In this document: in pieces, positions 57,614-64,000 of the stretch
How the letters are laid out: every line of letters starts with the position of its first letter
How positions within the stretch are numbered: the first letter of the stretch is position 1
Assembly (NCBI RefSeq): GCF_004000435.1
Contig: NZ_RBVZ01000002.1
Span: forward strand, 984,501-1,048,500
Direction: 5' to 3'
Length of the DNA: 64,000 nucleotides
From: Alexandriicola marinus
GTDB taxonomy: Bacteria; Pseudomonadota; Alphaproteobacteria; Rhodobacterales; Rhodobacteraceae
Program-made: the position numbers and the translations under genes
The notes under the pieces: model-generated
What the model saw: the letters and a program-made list of their open reading frames with translations, nothing else
Database searches by the model: none
Told to the model about the DNA's origin: nothing

Positions 57614-60600
57614 GGTGATGCATAAACCTTATCGCGTGGCGATCGTCACGCTCGACAGCCACGCGGCTGGGCCGGTCGCGCGCGTCGCGCCGCGCCTTGC
57701 CGCCGAGTTCCCCGGTCTCGAGGTCGAGGTTCATGCAGCTGGTGAATGGTCCGACTGCCCCGGTGCCCGCGAGGCCGCCCAGGCCGCTGTCGCGCGTGCC
57801 GATCTGATCGTCGCGAACCTTCTGTTCCTCGAAGAGCATCTCGACGCCATCGTTCCCACGATCGAGGCTCGCCGCGACAGCTGCGATGCGGTGGTTGGGC
57901 TGATCTCGGACTCCAAGGTCGTCAAGCTGACCCGGATGGGCGATCTTGACATGGGCAAGCCGCAATCCTCGGCGATGCGCATTCTCAAGTCGCTGCGCGG
58001 CGCGTCCAAACCCTCGGCGGCCTCTGGCGAAAAGCAGATGAAGATGCTGCGCCGCCTGCCAAAGATCCTTCGGCTGATCCCGGGCAAGGCGCAGGACCTG
58101 CGGGCCTGGTTCCTGTCGATGCAGTACTGGCTCAGCGGGTCGGACGAGAACGTCGAACAGATGTTGCGGTTCCTCTTGTCCCGCTACGCGAGCCGGACCG
58201 ACTGGATGCCGTCCAAGGCCGCCGCCCCGATCGATTACCCGGAGCTGGGCCTCTATCATCCCGATCTGCCCGGTCACCACATCACCACCGATCCCGCCGA
58301 CATCCCCGGCCCCGAGGCGCCGGTCGGAACCATCGGGCTCCTGATGCTGCGGTCGTATATCCTTGCCGGGGATACGGCCCATTACGACGCGGTCATTCGG
58401 GCGTTCGAGGCCAAGGGCCTGCGGGTCCTGCCCGCCTTCGCCGGCGGTCTGAACGGCAAGCCGGCGATCGACGAATTCTTCATGGGTCAGATCGATACGA
58501 TGGTGTCGCTTACCGGGTTCAGCCTGATCGGCGGTCCGGCCTATAATGACAGCGATACGGCTGTCGCGATGCTCAAGGCGCTTGATGTGCCGTATCTCGC
58601 CGCCCAGCCTCTGGAATTCCAGACACTGGGCCAGTGGTCGGCCTGCGGTCAGGGTCTTGGTCCGATCGAAACGACCATGCTGATCGCCCTGCCCGAGCTT
58701 GATGGTGCGACGAACCCGACGGTCTTTGCCGGACGGCACGGTGCCGACGGCTGCAAGGGCTGTCACAACGGTTGCACAGGATCATCCGATCACAAGGCGA
58801 TGGCGCCCTGCACCGAACGGATCGAAAGCCTTGCTGAAAAGGCGCTGCGCATGGCGCGTCTGCGCCGCAAGCGCAATGCCGACAAGAAGCTGGGGATCGT
58901 TCTTTTCGGCTTCCCGCCCAATGCGGGGGCTGTCGGCACGGCGGCCTATCTCAGTGTCTTTGAATCGCTCTTCAACACGCTTCATCGCCTGAAAAGAGAG
59001 GGCTATGATCTCGAGCCGCCGGAAACGGTGGATGAATTGCGCACCATCGTCCTGAAGGGCAATGCCGCGCAGTTCGGGCAAGAGGCCAATGTCGCCGATC
59101 ACGTCAGCGCCGAGGATATCGTCCGCGGCACACCGCCCCTCAAGGCGATCGAGGCGGTCTGGGGGCCGGCACCGGGCCGCATCCAGTCTGACGGACGGGG
59201 CGTGTTCATCCTCGGCGCGCATTTCGGCAAGGTCTTTGTCGGTGTGCAGCCCACCTTCGGCTACGAGGGCGATCCGATGCGCCTTCTGTTCGAGAGGGGC
59301 TTTGCGCCCACCCACGCCTTCGCCACGTTCTATCTCTGGCTGCGCAACCGGTTTCAGGCCGATGCCGTGCTGCATTTCGGTATGCATGGCGCGCTGGAAT
59401 TCATGCCGGGCAAGCAGGCCGGTCTGGGTGCGCGCGATTGGCCTGACAGGCTGATCGGCGAGATGCCGAACGTCTATCTCTATGCCGCCAACAACCCGTC
59501 CGAGGCGACGCTGGCCAAGCGCCGGTCCGGTGCCATCACCATCACGCACCTGACCCCGCCGCTTCAGAAGGCTGGCCTCTACAAGGGCCTGGCGGAACTG
59601 AAAGACACGCTGACCCGCTACCGCAGCCTGAAGTCCGGCGATCCCGAACGTGCCGAACTTGAAGACCTGATCTCGGTTCAGGCCGAAGCCGTCGATCTGG
59701 CAGGCCACGCCGCCGACGACCTGTGGCAACTGGTGCAAGAGACCGAGGGTGCCCTGATCCCCGACGGCCTGCACATCATGGGCCGGCCGATGGACGCGGC
59801 CAAGCGGGCCGAGTTCCTCGACATGATGGAATTCGAGACCGAAGGCGCACGTGCCGAGGCCGAGGCGCATCTGGCGTCGGATGCCGAATTGACCGGCCTG
59901 ATGAAGGCCCTGTCGGCCCGGTATGTTGCGCCGGTTCCGGGCGGCGACATCATCCGCGCGCCCCAGATCCTGCCCACCGGCCGCAATATCCATGCCTTCG
60001 ATCCGTTCCGGATGCCGACCGCCTATGCCATGGCCGATGGCGCCCGGCAGGCGAACGCGCTTCTGGCGACGCACAAGAAGATGCCGCGCTCCATCGCGCT
60101 GGTCCTGTGGGGGTCCGACAGCATCAAGTCAGATGGCGGCCCGGTTGCACAGGCGCTGAGCCTGATGGGCGCCGTCCCGCGCTTTGACAGCTATGGCCGG
60201 CTGTGCGGTGCCGATCTTGTTCCGCTGGAAGAGCTGGGCCGGCCGCGCATCGACGTGATCATGACGCTGTCCGGCATCTTCCGCGATCTTCTGCCGTTGC
60301 AGACCCGGATGCTGGCCGAAGCGGCGCTGAAGGCGGCGCAGGCAGACGAGCCCGCCGAGATGAACTTCATCCGCGCCCATGCGCTTGTTTATGCGGCCGA
60401 GATGGGATGCAGCCTCGAAGAGGCGTCGCTCAGGGTCTTCTCGAATGCCGAAGGCGCCTATGGCTCGAACGTCAACCAGCTGGTCGACAGCTCGGCCTTT
60501 GGCGACGAGGATGAACTGGCCGATGCCTATCAGGCGCGCAAGAGCTTTGCCTATTCCGCCTCTGGCAGTGTGCAGGCCAATCCTGGTCTTCTGGAAAAGA

Positions 60601-61150
60601 CTCTTCGCGACGTCGACATCGCCTATCAGAACCTCGAATCCGTCGAGCTGGGCGTCACGACCGTCGATCATTACTTCGACACGCTGGGCGGCATCGCCCG
60701 CGCCGTGAAACGGGCCAAGGGCGGCCAGTCTGCCGCGGTCTATATCGGCGATCAGACCCGCGGCGGAAACAAGGTCCGGACGCTGGCGGAACAGGTCTCT
60801 CTCGAGACCCGGTCGCGCAGCCTCAACCCGCGCTTCTACGAGGCCCTGCTTGAACACGGCCACGAAGGCGTTCGCCAGATCGAGGCGCAGATCACCAACA
60901 CGATGGGCTGGTCGGCCACGACCGGCGAGGTTCAGCCCTGGGTCTATCAGCGGCTGAGCGAGACTTTCGTCCTTGATCAGGGGATGCGCGACAGGTTGTC
61001 GGCGCTCAATCCCCAGGCGTCGATGCGGATGGCCAACCGGCTGCTCGAGGCATCGGACCGCGATTACTGGACCCCCGACGAGGCGACCCTTGCCGCTTTG
61101 CAGGACGCCGCAGACGCAATCGAAGACCGGATGGAAGGAGTTGCCGCCGA

Positions 61151-61154
<4 letters not shown>
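57603..61154 (+). CDS. bchH: Magnesium chelatase subunit H (BchH)
   Basis: A 1183-residue catalytic Mg-chelatase subunit that binds protoporphyrin IX. Family blocks include [32 protein letters not shown]-like ([17 protein letters not shown]), and [21 protein letters not shown] near the C terminus. I chose the ATG at 57603 (aaaggc upstream); another in-frame ATG lies at 57618. It works with BchI and BchD encoded at the other end of the cluster. Its stop overlaps a 34-codon ORF. Confidence 0.97.
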
Positions 61155-62148
<994 letters not shown>

Positions 62149-62150
62149 GA

Positions 62151-62843
62151 ATGACCGCCTATTCCGCCACGCGTGACAGGGTCGAACATTATTTCGACCG
62201 CAGCGCCACCAAGGTCTGGGAGCGTCTGACTTCGGACGCCCCCGTGTCGGGTGTGCGCGCGACCGTTCGGGCGGGCCGCGACCGGATGCGCGATCTGATG
62301 CTGGCACAGTTGCCGGCCGATCTGTCGGGCGCCCGGGTTCTGGACGCCGGTTGCGGCACGGGTGCGATGGCTGTCGCGCTTGCCGAACGCGGGGCCGAGG
62401 TCACGGCGATCGATATCTCGCCCGCGCTGATCGAGATCGCCCGCGACAGGGTGCCTGCCAATGTTGCGCAGCGGATCGATTTTCGTTCGGGCGACATGAC
62501 GGATGCGGCGCTGGGCCGGTTCGATCATGCGCTGGCGATGGATTCGATGATCTATTACGGGCCCGAAGATATTGCCGGCATCGTGAGCGCGATCGCGCCG
62601 CGACTGTCGGGCAAGTTCGTCTTCACCTTGCCGCCAAAGACCACGCTTCTGATGGCGATGTGGCGTCTGGGCAAGCTGTTTCCGCGCTCTGACAGATCAC
62701 CGGTCATGGTTCCGCACAGCTCCCGCGGTGTGGCGCAGGCGCTGCGCGCCGCCGGTCTTCCCGGCCGCCTGAGCGAGATCGACCGGGTCACATCGGGTTT
62801 CTACATCTCGACGGCACTTTGCTACGAGGAGAATCAGTCGTGA
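62151..62843 (+). CDS. bchM: Magnesium protoporphyrin IX O-methyltransferase (BchM)
   Basis: A 230-residue SAM methyltransferase with motif DAGCGTGAMAVALAERGAE and DISPALIEIAR, plus the family start HYFDRSATKVWERLT. It methylates the C-13 propionate after Mg insertion. Its stop overlaps the lhaA GTG. Confidence 0.96.
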   Translation: MTAYSATRDRVEHYFDRSATKVWERLTSDAPVSGVRATVRAGRDRMRDLMLAQLPADLSGARVLDAGCGTGAMAVALAERGAEVTAIDISPALIEIARDRVPANVAQRIDFRSGDMTDAALGRFDHALAMDSMIYYGPEDIAGIVSAIAPRLSGKFVFTLPPKTTLLMAMWRLGKLFPRSDRSPVMVPHSSRGVAQALRAAGLPGRLSEIDRVTSGFYISTALCYEENQS

Positions 62844-64000
62844 TCTTCAAGGCCAACTTCCTCAAGACGCTGACCATGCGCACCCTGCCTTTTGCGGATG
62901 CCGCAAGCGAGGGACTGCCGATCGGGCAATTGCTGCGTCTGTCGCTGTTCCAGATCAGTGTCGGCATGGCGACGGTGCTGCTCCTGGGTACCTTGAACCG
63001 CGTCATGATCGTCGAGCTTTCGCTCAGCGCCATGATCGTCGCCGCGATGATCGCGATTCCGGTTCTGGTGGCGCCGTTCCGCGCGCTTCTGGGGTTCCGG
63101 TCCGATACATATCGCTCCGCCATCGGGTGGAAGCGCGTTCCCTATCTGTGGTTCGGCACGCTCTATCAGTTTGGCGGGCTCGCCATCATGCCGATGGCGC
63201 TTCTGGTGCTGTCGGGTGACCGGACACTGGATGCCGGCTGGGCCGGTCAGGTGGGGGCCGCGCTGGCCTTCCTGCTGACAGGCCTTGGCATGCACATGAC
63301 GCAGACCGCCGGTCTTGCCCTTGCGGCCGACCGCGCCGACGAAGAGACCCGTCCCAAGGTCGTGGCGCTGCTTTATGTCATGTTCCTGATCGGCATGGCC
63401 CTGTCTGCCATCGTGATCGGCACGCTCTTGCGCGATTTCTCGGCGCTGCGGCTGGTGCAGGTTGTTCAGGGTACGGCAGTCGTGACGATTTCGCTCAACC
63501 TGATCGCCCTGTGGAAGCAGGAAAAGATGTCTCCGATGAGCCGCGCCGAACGCGAGGCACCGCGCCCGCTGTTCCGCGATGCCTGGCGGGACTTCGCCGC
63601 CGGTGGTGATGCCGGTCGTCTGGTTGTTGTCGTCCTCTTGGGGACGATGGCGTTCAACATGCAGGATGTGCTGCTCGAACCCTACGGGGGCGAGATCCTG
63701 GGAATGTCGGTGTCGTCCACCACGCTACTGACCGCGATGTGGGCCGGCGGCGCGCTTCTGGGGTTTGGCCTTGCCGCCAAGTGGCTGTCGCAAGGGATCA
63801 ACGTCTACCGGATGGGCGCGCGCGGGATCCTCGTGGGTCTTGCCGCCTTCTCCGCCGTCATCTTCGCAGCACCGATCGGTTCACCCGCGCTGTTCTTTAC
63901 GGGTGCGTTCCTGATCGGAATGGGCGGCGGCCTGTTTTCCGTGGCCACGCTGACAGCGGCCATGACGATGCCCACCCGCGGTGCCGCGGGCCGGGGCCTT
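62840..64000 (+). CDS. lhaA: LhaA, light-harvesting 1 assembly factor (PucC family), truncated by window edge
   Basis: The frame starts at a GTG overlapping the bchM stop and stays open to the window end (387 codons; family about 470). The product is a polytopic major-facilitator-like membrane protein, with LLRLSLFQISVGMATVLLLG, RVMIVELSLSA and MAFNMQDVLLEPYGGEILGM as seen in LhaA. LhaA is needed for LH1 assembly. puhA is expected next. Confidence 0.93.
   Translation, partial: MIFKANFLKTLTMRTLPFADAASEGLPIGQLLRLSLFQISVGMATVLLLGTLNRVMIVELSLSAMIVAAMIAIPVLVAPFRALLGFRSDTYRSAIGWKRVPYLWFGTLYQFGGLAIMPMALLVLSGDRTLDAGWAGQVGAALAFLLTGLGMHMTQTAGLALAADRADEETRPKVVALLYVMFLIGMALSAIVIGTLLRDFSALRLVQVVQGTAVVTISLNLIALWKQEKMSPMSRAEREAPRPLFRDAWRDFAAGGDAGRLVVVVLLGTMAFNMQDVLLEPYGGEILGMSVSSTTLLTAMWAGGALLGFGLAAKWLSQGINVYRMGARGILVGLAAFSAVIFAAPIGSPALFFTGAFLIGMGGGLFSVATLTAAMTMPTRGAAGRGL

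Overview
The window is a chromosomal segment of an aerobic or facultative anoxygenic phototroph of the Rhodobacteraceae (Alphaproteobacteria). The evidence is a nearly complete bacteriochlorophyll a and spheroidene-type carotenoid gene cluster in the Rhodobacter/Roseobacter order, high GC with strong G/C third-position bias, and pufX (not pufC) after pufM. pufX is known only from Rhodobacter-like lineages.

Left flank (1-9000): the 3' end of an IlvD/Edd sugar-acid dehydratase; a small signalling set (Hpt protein, stand-alone receiver, 1425-residue CheB-CheR-PAS-HWE kinase) of lower GC; then a degraded zone with remnants of an alpha/beta hydrolase, an IS6-family transposase and an SbcC-like ATPase.

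Accessory metabolism (9000-22700): an oligopeptide/dipeptide-type ABC importer with two tandem binding proteins, a class I fumarase, a 1060-residue cytoplasmic reductive-dehalogenase fused to a flavin/2Fe-2S reductase, and a malonyl-CoA synthetase.

Photosynthesis gene cluster (22623 to the right edge): bchO-bchD-bchI-crtA (minus) and crtI-crtB-tspO (plus) diverge from one control region. An insert of two paralogous acidic lipoproteins and an M19 dipeptidase separates these from crtC-crtD (minus), which diverge from the long crtE-crtF-bchC-X-Y-Z-pufQ-B-A-L-M-X run (plus). dxs follows behind its own terminator, then idi, bchP, a PucC-like transporter and bchG (minus), ppsR and ppaA/aerR (minus), and bchF-N-B-H-L-M-lhaA (plus), which runs off the edge. 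puhA, acsF and bchE are not in the window.

Together these genes encode isoprenoid supply (dxs, idi), GGPP and carotenoid synthesis up to spheroidenone (crtE, B, I, C, D, F, A), Mg-chelatase, the dark-operative protochlorophyllide and chlorophyllide reductases, the bacteriochlorophyll tail enzymes (bchG, bchP), LH1 and reaction-centre subunits, assembly factors and the redox/light regulators PpsR and PpaA. Ten perfect TGT-N12-ACA PpsR/CrtJ palindromes occur, exactly two in each of five control regions. Several bch gene junctions contain tiny ORFs that overlap both neighbours by ATGA/TGATG-type junctions, which appears undescribed. No tRNA, rRNA or CRISPR array was seen.
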